In this document: positions 7,296 through 15,897 of the stretch, in pieces | Layout: each line of letters begins with the position of its first letter | Position numbering within the stretch: position 1 is the first letter of the stretch | Source of the DNA: a virus | Length of the DNA: 38,611 nucleotides | Reading direction: 5' to 3' (one strand) | IMG/VR virus record: IMGVR_UViG_3300046822_000520 | Location: 1-38,611 of that record | The notes under the pieces: model-generated | Seen by the model: the letters and a program-made list of their open reading frames with translations, nothing else | Told to the model about the DNA's origin: nothing | Database searches by the model: none | Position numbers and translations under genes: made by a program

Positions 7296-7335
7296 GTCGC
7301 GACACGTTTCGCTGGAGTGCAAATTGTGTCGCGAC
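7296..7335. promoter_or_regulatory. Operator-like paired dyad, copy 2
   Basis: GTCGCGACAC (7296-7305) and GTGTCGCGAC (7326-7335) form a perfect 10-base inverted repeat. The GTCGCGAC cores are 32 bases apart, exactly as in the copy at 38-79, and the flank CGTTT is shared on the left arm. It starts right after the spanin stop and lies between two convergent genes, so it is not in a normal promoter position. It might be a distant repressor site that also can fold as an mRNA hairpin. Confidence 0.55.
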
Positions 7336-7369
7336 AGATCAGGGTGTAGCTGATCACGGAATGTCCCGA

Positions 7370-7753
7370 TCAGAGCTCAGTCGAATCGATCCGGAGCCCG
7401 GTGCGAGCCTCCCGGTGCTTGTGATCCAAGTCGATGAATTCGTCAGATGCTTCGTTCTCGAGCTGAAGCCGGGCGTATCTTTCGGACTCTTGTCGGTTAA
7501 GACCGACGAATACCTCTTTGCCCTCCAAGTCAGTCGATAGCGATCCATTGATTCTGAGAAGGGTGCGGTTATAGGTTTCGCCAAGGCTCAGCTGGTTCCT
7601 GGTGGCAAGCGCCAGAGCCGCCTCAGCTGCCGACCGCTCACCGTAAACTTGCATATTGGTAGGACTTCCTTGATCGCGCAGATCAATAACGCGATAGCTT
7701 GTATTTCTAGCCTGGGCGTTTATGAATTCCATCAACTTAAAGCGCTCATCCAT
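7370..7753 (-). CDS. Hypothetical protein, leftward orphan in the late region
   Basis: 127 aa from the ATG at 7753, chosen because AGGAG lies 7 bases upstream on the minus strand; an upstream extension to 7795 lacks such a site. No family recognised. It is soluble and charged, with helical-looking stretches (ERSAAEAALALATRNQ, NRQESERYARLQLENEAS). It is transcribed against the lysis and packaging genes, between spanins and metallopeptidase, so it is probably a moron expressed in the prophage state. Function unknown. Confidence 0.6.
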   Translation of the reverse strand: MDERFKLMEFINAQARNTSYRVIDLRDQGSPTNMQVYGERSAAEAALALATRNQLSLGETYNRTLLRINGSLSTDLEGKEVFVGLNRQESERYARLQLENEASDEFIDLDHKHREARTGLRIDSTEL

Positions 7754-7825
7754 AGCGGTACTCCTGTTATAGGTGGCATCCACAAATACCGGCATCCAGC
7801 CATCAATACAAGCTCGGGGTGATGC

Positions 7826-8449
7826 GTGAGTAGACCGATGCCACCGGAGTCAATGCTCGACCTGTCCGAGCTTTCCAGCTTCGGTATCCGCCTGATCCCA
7901 GCGCCAGAAGTGTGGGAGTGGCTCCAAGCAGAAATCCTCGCTGACACCGGAAGCATCCACAACGAAGACCATGCCTATCTGATCGATGCGGACGTGAGAG
8001 TCATGTGGGCGTCTGCCGCATTCACGAAGAAGGGGCGCACAGTCGTTGGCCAGGCGGAGCAGGTAGCGTTCCGCGCCGGTGGTTGGCAGAAAGCCCGCAT
8101 GGAGCAGCAGATGTGGGATTGGTTCGGCGACGTGCCGGCCTTCATCATCACCCTGGCCGCGGACTACTGCGCCCAATGCTCTGACGCTGACTTCTGCGCA
8201 CTGGTCGAACATGAGCTGTACCACATCGCTCAGGCGACCGATCAGTACGGCGCACCCAAGTTCACCGAGGAAGGATTGCCCAAGCTTGAGATGCGCGGAC
8301 ATGACGTTGAAGAGTTCGTCGGTGTGGTGCGTCGGTATGGGGCGAGCCCTCAAGTGCAAGAGTTGGTGGACGCTGCAAACAATCCTGCCGAGGTGGGGAA
8401 ATTGAACATATCGAGGGCCTGCGGAACCTGTCTGCTCAAGTCGGCCTGA
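7826..8449 (+). CDS. Putative phage metallopeptidase
   Basis: 207 aa, GTG start at 7826 after CGGGGTGA; an ATG at 7838 is an alternative. Zinc-metallopeptidase motif HELYH (H129-E130-x-x-H133) in the context CALVEHELYHIAQA, with a downstream HDVEEFVGV that can supply a third ligand. This matches the family of putative phage metallopeptidases found beside terminase genes. Substrate unknown; a role in head maturation or against a host factor is possible but unproven. A short cysteine-containing tail (RACGTCLLK) ends the protein. Confidence 0.8.
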   Translation: MSRPMPPESMLDLSELSSFGIRLIPAPEVWEWLQAEILADTGSIHNEDHAYLIDADVRVMWASAAFTKKGRTVVGQAEQVAFRAGGWQKARMEQQMWDWFGDVPAFIITLAADYCAQCSDADFCALVEHELYHIAQATDQYGAPKFTEEGLPKLEMRGHDVEEFVGVVRRYGASPQVQELVDAANNPAEVGKLNISRACGTCLLKSA

Positions 8450-8479
8450 CTTTGACAGTACTTTGACGGATGCCCACTT

Positions 8480-8941
8480 ATGGCCGCACTCAGAGACGAG
8501 GTGAAAGCCTTTGTTGTACAGGCTCTCGCCTGCTTTGACACGCCATCGCAAGTGGTGGCGTCCGTCAAAGAAAGATTTGGCCTCGAAGTAACCCGCCAAC
8601 AGTGCGAGGCATACGACCCGACCAAGTACGTTGGACGCAACCTGCACGTGAAGTGGCAGACCCTGTTCAATGACACCCGAAAGAGATTTCGCGAAGAGAC
8701 AGCAGAGATCCCGATCGCCAACCGGGCGTATCGACTTCGCACCTTGGGACGCATGGCCGAGAAGGCCGAGAACATGAAGAACATGGCGCTGACTGCCCAA
8801 TTGCTGGAGCAGGCTGCGAAGGAAGTCGGCGACGTCTATGTGAACCGCCAGACCAAAAACGAAAACCCTCACGACAACCTCCCACCCACCCGAGTGCAGG
8901 TAGACGTGGTGGACGCGAGGAAGCCTGATGCCGACGCTTAA
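8480..8941 (+). CDS. Terminase small subunit-like protein (DUF2280)
   Basis: 153 aa. The N-terminus MAALRDEVKAFVVQALACF followed by PSQVVASVKERFGLEVTRQQ reads as the DUF2280 helix-turn-helix type found next to phage large terminases. The rest is helical (RTLGRMAEKAENMKNMALT), as in small terminases that form rings. The gene overlaps the large subunit start by 14 bases. Its likely role is recognising the packaging site and loading the large subunit on DNA. Confidence 0.8.
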   Translation: MAALRDEVKAFVVQALACFDTPSQVVASVKERFGLEVTRQQCEAYDPTKYVGRNLHVKWQTLFNDTRKRFREETAEIPIANRAYRLRTLGRMAEKAENMKNMALTAQLLEQAAKEVGDVYVNRQTKNENPHDNLPPTRVQVDVVDARKPDADA

Positions 8942-10229
8942 CGTCCCGCAGGCAAAATTCCTCCAGATGGAGAACAAGTTTCGCGGCTTTGTCGCTGGGT
9001 TTGGTTCCGGGAAAACGTGGGTAGGCTGCGCAGGTATCTGCAAGCACGTATGGGAATGGCCTCGGATCAACTCGGGTTACTTCGCTCCGACCTATCCGCA
9101 GATCCGCGACATCTTCTTCCCGACGATTGAAGAGGTGGCTTTCGACTGGGGCCTGAAGGTCAAGACGAAGGAGAGCGACAAGGAAGTCGAGTTCTACAGC
9201 GGCGGCCAGTATCGCAGCACGACTATCTGCCGATCGATGGAGAAGCCGCAGACGATTGTTGGCTTCAAGATTGGCCATGCGCTGGTGGATGAACTGGACG
9301 TCTTGCCCGCACTGAAGGCAGAGCATGCATGGCGCAAGATCATTGCCCGTATGCGCTACAACGAGCCGGGACTCAAGAACGGCGTAGACGTGACCACGAC
9401 ACCGGAAGGATTCAAGTTCGTCTACCAGCAGTTCGTGAAGCAGCTGCGCGAGAAGCCTTCGCTCCAAGGTATGTACGGCCTGGTGCAAGCCAGCACGTTC
9501 GACAACGAGTTGAACCTGCCGCCCGATTACATCCCATCCTTGATGGAGTCTTACCCGCCGCAGCTGATCCTGGCCTACCTCAACGGCCAGTTCGTCAACC
9601 TGAATGCCGGTTCGATCTACCACGCGTACGACCGGAAGCTGAATGGCTGCTTCGATGCGGTGGAGCCCGGCGAGCCGCTGTTCATCGGCATGGACTTCAA
9701 CGTCGGCAAGATGGCGGCGATCACGCACGTCAAGCGCGCAGACGACAAGCCTCGGGCGGTCGACGAGCTGATCGATGGCTTCGACACGCCCGACATGATT
9801 CGCCGTATCAAGGAGCGCTACTGGCGCTACAACGGCAAGGACTACGAGAAAACCTGCGAGATCCGTATCTATCCGGACGCCTCGGGTGGATCTCGAAAGT
9901 CGGTGAATGCCAGCGAGACAGACATTGCCATCCTGCGCCAAGCGGGATTCAGCGTCATCGCGCCGGATGCAAACCCGCCGGTGAAAGACCGCATCAACGC
10001 CATGAACGCGATGTTCTGCAACGCCAATGGTGAGCGGCGGTACTTTGTAAACCCACTGCGCTGCCCGACATATGCGGACGGCCTGGAGCAACAGGTATGG
10101 GCGCCGAATGGCGAGCCAGACAAGAAGTCAGGCGTCGACCACGCGAACGACGCAGGCGGCTACTTCATTCACCACGACTACCCAATCATCAGGCCCGTCA
10201 CTCACATTCCTGTCACATTCAGCTTCTGA
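8928..10229 (+). CDS. Terminase large subunit
   Basis: 433 aa. ATPase: Walker A GFGSGKTW at residues 24-31, Walker B ALVDELDVLP with D121/E122, and coupling motif DVTTTPEGFKF. Nuclease: GMDFNVGK with D256, YPDASGGSRK with D317 and a late acidic DHANDAGGYF give an RNase-H-like metal triad. This is the full two-domain packaging motor that translocates and cuts concatemeric DNA at the portal. Length and order fit the family. All key residues are present, so the packaging motor looks intact. Confidence 0.95.
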   Translation: MPTLNVPQAKFLQMENKFRGFVAGFGSGKTWVGCAGICKHVWEWPRINSGYFAPTYPQIRDIFFPTIEEVAFDWGLKVKTKESDKEVEFYSGGQYRSTTICRSMEKPQTIVGFKIGHALVDELDVLPALKAEHAWRKIIARMRYNEPGLKNGVDVTTTPEGFKFVYQQFVKQLREKPSLQGMYGLVQASTFDNELNLPPDYIPSLMESYPPQLILAYLNGQFVNLNAGSIYHAYDRKLNGCFDAVEPGEPLFIGMDFNVGKMAAITHVKRADDKPRAVDELIDGFDTPDMIRRIKERYWRYNGKDYEKTCEIRIYPDASGGSRKSVNASETDIAILRQAGFSVIAPDANPPVKDRINAMNAMFCNANGERRYFVNPLRCPTYADGLEQQVWAPNGEPDKKSGVDHANDAGGYFIHHDYPIIRPVTHIPVTFSF

Positions 10230-10237
10230 GGCCATCC

Positions 10238-11653
10238 ATGGCGAATTTCAGCACTCCCCGGGCAGAGTATGCACAAGCCCTGCCTGGCTGGCAGTTGGTG
10301 AAACGCTGCGTAGCCGGTGCGCGAGAGGTGCGCAAGCACGACGAATACCTGCCAATGCCAGACCCGGAAAACAAATCACCGGAGAATCTGGCTCGGTACA
10401 AGCAGTACAAGAAGCGGGCGATGTTCCTCAACATCACCGGTCGCACTCGCACCGGCTTGATGGGTGCGGTCTTCTGCAAGACTGCCGAACTATCCCTGCC
10501 GACCGCGATTGAGTACCTGAAAGAGAACGCCAGCGGCGATGGCACCAGTCTTGAGCAGTTATCGAAGGAGTCGGTGGGCGAGTGCTTGGATAGCGGGCGA
10601 GGCGGCTTTCTGGTCGACTTCCCGACTGTGGTAACAGAAAGCGGTGTCAGCTCGATGGCCGACCTGGTCAGCAAGCGGGCGCTCATCCATCACTACGACG
10701 CCATGTCGATTGTTGATTGGGACGAGCAGGTGATCGATGGTGTGAAGCATCTGGTGTACGTAAACCTGCGAGAGTGCGTCTCAGAGTTCAATGCTACAGA
10801 CCTGAGTCGCGAGACATACAAGCAGAACCGGGTGCTTTTGTTGATCGATGGCTCCTACGTTCAGCGCGTATATAAGGAAGGCGAGGAAGACTATTCAGAA
10901 ACGCAACCTACTGATAAAGCGGGCGCGCCTTTCGATCACATTCCGTTTAGCTTTTACGGCGCCCAGAACAACGATGCGAGCATCGATAAGTCGCCGTTGG
11001 AAGATCTGGCCGACGTTAACATTCTGCACTACGGAAATAGCGCCACGGTCGAAGAAAGCGGATTCATCAGCAGTCAGCCGACCCTTTTCATCACCACCAG
11101 CATTGACGCCGACGAGTTCGCAAAGCTGAACCCGAACGGTATGCACATCGGCTCGCGCCGCGGGCACAACCTTGGCAAGTCCGGGTCTGCGGTCATGTTG
11201 CAGGCCACTGAAACCCAGCTCGCCCGCACCCTGATGAAGGACAAGGAAGAGCAGATGCTGATGATCGGCGCCCGCGTCGTGCAGCAGGGCAGCGGCGCCG
11301 AGACTGCGGAAGCGGTTCGTATCCGATACAGCTCAGACAACAGCGTGCTGGGCACCATCGCCGGCAACGTATCCGAGGCCCTGAAGCGAGCCATCCTCGA
11401 CGCCGAGCGCTTCATGATGGACGCGCCGGACGAGAAGGGCACGGTGTTCTGGCTCAACCAGTCGTTCTTCGACGAGACGATGACCGCGCAAGACATCCTC
11501 GCCCAGGTGCAACTGTGGCAGCAGGGCTTCATTGCGAAGTCTGATGTCCGGGTGAACCTGCGCCAGGGCGGCGTGCTTGAGGCAGATCGCACCGATGAGA
11601 AGATTGACGAAGAGCTGGCCAGCGCGCCACCGGTAGGCGGAAACGATGAGTAA
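10238..11653 (+). CDS. Portal protein (DUF4055 type)
   Basis: 471 aa from the ATG at 10238, just after terL; the frame extends upstream but only as a shadow. Features include YKQYKKRAMFLNITGRTRTGLMG near residue 70, SVGECLDSGRGGFLVDFP and ILHYGNSATVEESGFISSQPT, typical of the DUF4055 portal family, with a C-terminal acidic tail. The portal is the dodecameric ring where DNA enters the capsid and where head and tail join. It overlaps the head morphogenesis gene by 8 bases. Confidence 0.85.
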   Translation: MANFSTPRAEYAQALPGWQLVKRCVAGAREVRKHDEYLPMPDPENKSPENLARYKQYKKRAMFLNITGRTRTGLMGAVFCKTAELSLPTAIEYLKENASGDGTSLEQLSKESVGECLDSGRGGFLVDFPTVVTESGVSSMADLVSKRALIHHYDAMSIVDWDEQVIDGVKHLVYVNLRECVSEFNATDLSRETYKQNRVLLLIDGSYVQRVYKEGEEDYSETQPTDKAGAPFDHIPFSFYGAQNNDASIDKSPLEDLADVNILHYGNSATVEESGFISSQPTLFITTSIDADEFAKLNPNGMHIGSRRGHNLGKSGSAVMLQATETQLARTLMKDKEEQMLMIGARVVQQGSGAETAEAVRIRYSSDNSVLGTIAGNVSEALKRAILDAERFMMDAPDEKGTVFWLNQSFFDETMTAQDILAQVQLWQQGFIAKSDVRVNLRQGGVLEADRTDEKIDEELASAPPVGGNDE

Positions 11654-12689
11654 CGAAGGCTTTCTTGAGGACGCCGCCACGCGTCACCAGATTTACGTTC
11701 AGCGGTATGCAGGCGGAAACCTGAAGCGTGTAGCATCGTTCATCAGCAAAGCAATCAAGACCGCCAAGCAGCGCGTGTCGGACGGCCTGAGCGCTTACGG
11801 TACGCGTCGGTACAACACTCAGATCGAAACGCTTCAGGGCGACTTGCGGGGCATCTACGACGATCTCAAAGGGCGCGCTCAGCTGGATCTCGGCGAGTTC
11901 GCCACCTACGAGGCCCAGTTCAACGCGACGATGCTGGGCAAGGTTGTCCGTGCAGTGGTTCAGCTCAATGTGCCATCGGCTGAGATGATCTCCGCCGCAG
12001 CCCTGGCCGACCCGCTGCAGCTCGAAGCGCGCAAGGGGGTTCAGCGCATCAGCATCAGCGGCGCGCTCGACCAGTTCGGCACGAAGAAGGCGGCCGAGAT
12101 CATCGGCGAGATTCAGATCGGTTCGAGCCTGGGCGAAACCAGCCAGCAGATCAGCCGGCGGCTGACTAGCATTCACCAATTGCACCAGGATCAGGCTGGC
12201 GCACTCGTTCGCACCATGACCAACCACATCGCCAGCACGGCGCGAGTGGAGGCGCTGAAGGCGAACGACGACATCCTCGTGGGAATGCGCAGGGTGGCGA
12301 CCTTGGACTCGAAGACCACTCTGTTCTGCATGAGCGTCGACCAGACGGTGATCCCGCTGGATGGACCGAAGCCGCCGTATCACTGGGGCTGCCGCACCAC
12401 GCTGATTCCGGTGCTGAAGGACGAGTTTGCACGCGAGATCAAAGGCTCGACGCGGCCCTCAATCGGCCCGGATGGCGTGACGCTGGTGTCAAGCAAGACC
12501 AGTTATCAGGAATGGCTCTCGCGCCAGCCTGCTGCCTTCCAGCGCGACATCCTCGGGCCGAACCGGTATGCGCTGTTCAGCAAAGGTGAGCTAACCCTCG
12601 ACAGGTTCATCGACGATAACGGCAAGACGCTCACCCTCCAGCAGTTGAAAGACCTGGAGCCGCTGGCATTCGAACGTGCCGGCCTATAG
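11646..12689 (+). CDS. Head morphogenesis protein (SPP1 gp7 / Mu F family)
   Basis: 347 aa. The C-terminal core carries the family signature: RTMTNHIASTARVEALKAND, RRVATLDSKTTLFCMSVD and PPYHWGCRTTLIPV (about residues 185-260). The N-terminal half is helical and variable, as usual. Family members associate with the portal, enter the procapsid in few copies and may act in DNA ejection. The gene follows the portal and ends at a terminator. Confidence 0.88.
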   Translation: MSNEGFLEDAATRHQIYVQRYAGGNLKRVASFISKAIKTAKQRVSDGLSAYGTRRYNTQIETLQGDLRGIYDDLKGRAQLDLGEFATYEAQFNATMLGKVVRAVVQLNVPSAEMISAAALADPLQLEARKGVQRISISGALDQFGTKKAAEIIGEIQIGSSLGETSQQISRRLTSIHQLHQDQAGALVRTMTNHIASTARVEALKANDDILVGMRRVATLDSKTTLFCMSVDQTVIPLDGPKPPYHWGCRTTLIPVLKDEFAREIKGSTRPSIGPDGVTLVSSKTSYQEWLSRQPAAFQRDILGPNRYALFSKGELTLDRFIDDNGKTLTLQQLKDLEPLAFERAGL

Positions 12690-12707
12690 CACCAACCTGA
12701 ATTGAAC

Positions 12708-12734
12708 AGCCCTGCCAATCGGTGGGGCTTTTTT
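12708..12734 (+). terminator. Intrinsic terminator before the scaffold gene
   Basis: AGCCCTGCC (12708-12716) pairs with GGTGGGGCT (12721-12729) with two G-U wobbles, followed by a T run. It probably lowers readthrough or marks a transcript end before scaffold and capsid genes. Confidence 0.8.
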
Positions 12735-12777
12735 ATGTCCGCAGGCAGGGCCTGCACTACGTCTCTGGGAGACAGCA

Positions 12778-13488
12778 ATGACCTTGAAATTCCAACTGGA
12801 CAGCCTCGAAGGCGTCGACGAATCCATCCAAGCCCTGTACGTCGAGAAGGACGGCAAGTTCGTCCTCGGCATTGAAGGGCTGCCACAGCCGGAAGATGTT
12901 TCCGGTCTGAAATCCAAAGTCCAAGAGCTCCTGGACGAGAAGAAGGCAGAAGCCGAGAAACGTAAAGCCGCTGAGGATCAGGCGCGACTGGATCGCGAAG
13001 AGGCGCTGCGCAAGTCCGGCAACGTCGAAGAGCTCGAAAAGTCCTGGTCTGAGAAGTACGCACGCCGCGAAGCCGAGCTTACCGGCCAACTCGAAAGCAC
13101 GAATAGCACACTGCAAGGCCAGATCCGGGATCTGACCGTGGGCCGTACTGCTACCGAGATCGCGACCACTCTCGCCATTCCGGGCAGCTCCAAGGCATTG
13201 CTTCCCCACATCGAACGCCGGCTCAGCGTTGAGCAGCGCGACGGCAAACCAACCGTCGTCGTGCTGGACTCGGCCGGCAAGCTCTCGGCGGCAACGCTGG
13301 ACGAGCTGAAAGCAGAATTTACCAACGATCCGGCCTTTGGCCCGCTGATCGCTGGCAGCAAGGCATCGGGCGGCGGGGCCGGCGGTGCTGGGAAAGGCGG
13401 CGGGGCCGCAAAAGGAAACATCGGCGGCACCAAAGAGGAACGACAGGCCGCAATCGCGAGCCGGTTCCCAGACCTCCCTCAGAAATAA
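12778..13488 (+). CDS. Capsid scaffolding protein
   Basis: 236 aa, GGGAGA ribosome site. Residues 45-115 are a long charged coiled coil (SKVQELLDEKKAEAEKRKAA). The C-terminal third has a glycine-rich linker (GGGAGGAGKGGGA, about 200-212) and a short basic end (TKEERQAAIASRFPDL). This composition, directly before the major capsid gene, is that of GP20-type scaffolding proteins, which shape the procapsid and are then lost. No protease motif is visible in it or next to it. Confidence 0.8.
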   Translation: MTLKFQLDSLEGVDESIQALYVEKDGKFVLGIEGLPQPEDVSGLKSKVQELLDEKKAEAEKRKAAEDQARLDREEALRKSGNVEELEKSWSEKYARREAELTGQLESTNSTLQGQIRDLTVGRTATEIATTLAIPGSSKALLPHIERRLSVEQRDGKPTVVVLDSAGKLSAATLDELKAEFTNDPAFGPLIAGSKASGGGAGGAGKGGGAAKGNIGGTKEERQAAIASRFPDLPQK

Positions 13489-13500
13489 GGAAAATCACTC

Positions 13501-14469
13501 ATGTCCCTGTCGCAAATGCAGGTCTTCAACGAATACGTAATGCCGGCGACCATCGAGACGCTGGACCAGATGCTGGTGGCGTTCAACGCTGCCAGTCGTG
13601 GCGCCATCCTGCTTTCGCCTGACGGCTTCACCGGCGACTTCCTTCAGGAGTCGTTCTTCCAGACCCTGGCTGCCGCCCAGCGCCGCGTCGATCGCTACGC
13701 CGCCAACGGCGCCGCACCGATCACCGACCTGACCGAGCTGAAGAACTCCTCGGTAAAAGTGGCAGGCGGCTTCGGCCCGATCCGCTACGAGCCTTCGCAG
13801 ATGACTTGGCTGGAGCGCCCAACCGCACAGGGCATCGAAGTCGCATCGCGCGCGTTCGCCGAGATCCTGCTGAAGGATCAGTTGAACACCGCGATCGCTG
13901 CGTTGGTGGCCGCGATCACCGCTCAGGCGGCAGCCGTCAATGATGTGTCTGCAACCGCCGGCATCAGCCAGGCCGCACTGAACAACGCTCACGCGAAGTT
14001 TGGCGATGCAAGTCAGTCGCTGGTCACCCAGATCATGCAGGGCACGACCTACCACAAGCTGGTCGGCCAGGCGCTTACCAACAGCGAGCAGCTGTTCCAA
14101 GCGGGTAATGTTCGCGTGGTCGACATCCTCGGCAAGATCTCGGTTGTCACCGACGCCCCTGCATTGATGCAGACCGGTACGCCGAATAAGGAAATCGTTC
14201 TGTCCCTCGTGCAGGGCGCGGCAATGGTGCACGACGGCCGCGACATCATCAGCAACGTCCAGACCACCAACGGCAAGGAACGCATCGAGACCACGCTTCA
14301 GACCGATTACACCTTCGGTCTGGGCTTGAAAGGTTACACCTGGGATACCACCGTCGGTGGCAAGTCGCCGACCGACGCTGAGCTGGCGACCGGCACCAAC
14401 TGGGACAAGACCGCCACCAGCATCAAGCACACCGCCGGTGTGGCTCTGATCGGTGACGCCTCCAAGTAA
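13501..14469 (+). CDS. Major capsid protein
   Basis: 322 aa, 12 bases after the scaffold gene. Sequence such as QMQVFNEYVMPATIETLDQM, FNAASRGAILLSPDGFTGDF and TYHKLVGQALTNSEQLFQAG fits the Gp13-like major capsid family, with an HK97 fold expected from family knowledge. Position after scaffold and before connectors is diagnostic. No N-terminal delta-domain extension of the HK97 type is seen, in line with a separate scaffold. Confidence 0.88.
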   Translation: MSLSQMQVFNEYVMPATIETLDQMLVAFNAASRGAILLSPDGFTGDFLQESFFQTLAAAQRRVDRYAANGAAPITDLTELKNSSVKVAGGFGPIRYEPSQMTWLERPTAQGIEVASRAFAEILLKDQLNTAIAALVAAITAQAAAVNDVSATAGISQAALNNAHAKFGDASQSLVTQIMQGTTYHKLVGQALTNSEQLFQAGNVRVVDILGKISVVTDAPALMQTGTPNKEIVLSLVQGAAMVHDGRDIISNVQTTNGKERIETTLQTDYTFGLGLKGYTWDTTVGGKSPTDAELATGTNWDKTATSIKHTAGVALIGDASK

Positions 14470-14480
14470 CCCTGACTGCT

Positions 14481-14503
14481 GAGCCGGGCTTTGTGCCCGG
14501 CTC
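14481..14503 (+). other. Stable hairpin after the capsid gene
   Basis: GAGCCGGGC (14481-14489) pairs perfectly with GCCCGGCTC (14495-14503) around TTTGT, with no T run after it. It may protect the 3' end of capsid mRNA or attenuate transcription. Confidence 0.6.
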
Positions 14504-14518
14504 CGCGAGGACATGATC

Positions 14519-15103
14519 ATGAGCAACAAAATCTGGTATCTGCCCGGCCCGTTCCACCAGTACCGGGAAAACGTAAAGGCGCTGGCCAAAGAGCGAGGCT
14601 TGCGAATTGTTGACGTGAACGTCACTGAAGACCGCGAGGGCGAAGTTGTCGATGTGCCTGAAGTGACACTGCGACAGGCTGCTCCGGTGCCGGTACTGGT
14701 GATCGACGGCCAAGGCGGTGTTGATGTCGCTGCGCTGCAGGAGCTGATCGAAAAGTTGAATGCAGAGCGCGACGGCATCGTGCTGCTGATCGAAGCGGCC
14801 GAAGGTCTTACTCCGTTGGAGCATCCTGGCGTCGGCGAACTGCCGATTCGCCTGTTCGATGCCTTGTCCTCCATTCACGAAGGCATCGCCTCGCTGAAGA
14901 GCAAGCGTGATGAGCTGCTGGGTGAAGTTGAATTGCTCCGCGCAGACGTCGCACGGCTGACTCCTGCGCCGCAGAACATTGGCTCAGTTCTCGACGAGCT
15001 GACCGTCGTGCAGATCAAGGAACAGCTCGACGCCAAGGGCGTGGCCTACAAGGTCAACGACTCGAAGCCCGAGCTGCTTGCTCTGCTCAAGGCCAGCCAG
15101 TAA
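14519..15103 (+). CDS. Late head-region protein with C-terminal HeH/SAP-like domain
   Basis: 194 aa from the ATG at 14519, which has GCGAGGA at the right distance; the ATG at 14513 is too close to it. Residues 1-60 hold MSNKIWYLPGPFHQYRENV, residues 70-150 are helical, and the last 35 residues (LTVVQIKEQLDAKGVAYKV) match the helix-extension-helix fold seen in HeH/LEM/SAP domains. Such a domain is common at the end of small phage structural proteins near the capsid gene. Exact role unknown. Confidence 0.7.
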   Translation: MSNKIWYLPGPFHQYRENVKALAKERGLRIVDVNVTEDREGEVVDVPEVTLRQAAPVPVLVIDGQGGVDVAALQELIEKLNAERDGIVLLIEAAEGLTPLEHPGVGELPIRLFDALSSIHEGIASLKSKRDELLGEVELLRADVARLTPAPQNIGSVLDELTVVQIKEQLDAKGVAYKVNDSKPELLALLKASQ

Positions 15104-15109
15104 CACCCT

Positions 15110-15123
15110 GGGGCTTCGGCCCC
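15110..15123 (+). other. UUCG-tetraloop hairpin
   Basis: GGGGC-TTCG-GCCCC (15110-15123), seven bases after the stop at 15103. UUCG loops are unusually stable. No T run follows, so RNA stability or attenuation is likelier than termination. Confidence 0.6.
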
Positions 15124-15144
15124 ACTCATTTAAGCGGAGGCCTG

Positions 15145-15534
15145 ATGGCTACTTACATCACCGTGGCGGAGGTTGACGCCATCCTCGGAGCCGCATGGGC
15201 TCCAGATGACAAGAAGGCCCGGGCGGTTTTGCAGGCGAATGCCTATATGACCTCGCTCAATCTGGTGGGCATCGACATGGACGCGATTCCCGATGAGGTG
15301 AAGCAGGCCGGCGCTGAGCTGGCGGTCGTCGCCTCTGAGGGCAAGTTGTACCAACAGCACACCGAGGGATCTCTGGAGGCCAAGACGGTGAAGGCCGGGT
15401 CGGTGACAACCAGCAAGACATTCGCTTCGATCGACACCAGCAAGTCGACCGCGCTTCCCGATGGCGTCCAGTTCGCGCTTGGGTTGCTCGCGCAGTGGCG
15501 CGCCAGCGGCTTCAGCTTCAACGTGTACAGGTGA
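15145..15534 (+). CDS. Head-tail connector protein (gp6-like)
   Basis: 129 aa with AAGCGGAGG upstream. MATYITVAEVDAILGAAW and the four-helix-like pattern (AGAELAVVASEGKLYQ, ALGLLAQWRASG) match small proteins that sit after the capsid gene. Databases often call these DnaT-like or head-tail connector. The location argues for the adaptor ring below the portal. A DNA-binding role is not supported by anything visible here. Confidence 0.7.
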   Translation: MATYITVAEVDAILGAAWAPDDKKARAVLQANAYMTSLNLVGIDMDAIPDEVKQAGAELAVVASEGKLYQQHTEGSLEAKTVKAGSVTTSKTFASIDTSKSTALPDGVQFALGLLAQWRASGFSFNVYR

Positions 15535-15537
15535 CCC

Positions 15538-15897
15538 ATGGGCCTACGTGAAGAGATTCAGGCGGATCTGGCCGAAGCCTTCGACACTGATCTTGCCGAC
15601 GCTGTGCAGCCATTCAGTGGCGGCGTGACGCTGCCGGGAACGTGGGATCCGGTCACTGAGGCGGCGGGCGACCCCGTGGTGATCGCCTACACCGGCCGAG
15701 GTGTGTTCGATGCATTCAAGATCGCACAGGTCGACGGCGTGAACATCCGCGCCACCGACCAACTGCTGATCGCGCTGACCAACGAAACGATTGGCGGGGT
15801 TCCGGACATCGGCCACAAGATCAACGATTTCGACGTGGTCAATGTCCAGACCGACCCGGCCGGCGCCCACTACGAGATCCAGCTGAGGAAAGTCTGA
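15538..15897 (+). CDS. Head-closure (stopper) protein
   Basis: 119 aa, 3 bases after the connector. Beta-rich pattern: TGRGVFDAFKIAQVDGVNI, RATDQLLIALTNE, FDVVNVQTDPAGAHYEIQL. This matches small phage stopper/closure proteins that plug the portal after packaging. The TGATG overlap couples it to the next gene. Function from position and fold pattern rather than a strong motif. Confidence 0.7.
   Translation: MGLREEIQADLAEAFDTDLADAVQPFSGGVTLPGTWDPVTEAAGDPVVIAYTGRGVFDAFKIAQVDGVNIRATDQLLIALTNETIGGVPDIGHKINDFDVVNVQTDPAGAHYEIQLRKV

Noticed and set aside
8667-10091. 474-codon minus-strand ORF opposite the large terminase
   Set aside because: Arises from codon bias of terL; lacks any family motif, while the plus strand has complete Walker and nuclease residues.
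13495-14874. 459-codon minus-strand ORF opposite the capsid gene
   Set aside because: Serine/arginine/valine-rich shadow with no conserved pattern; the plus strand holds a clear capsid gene and its own hairpin.
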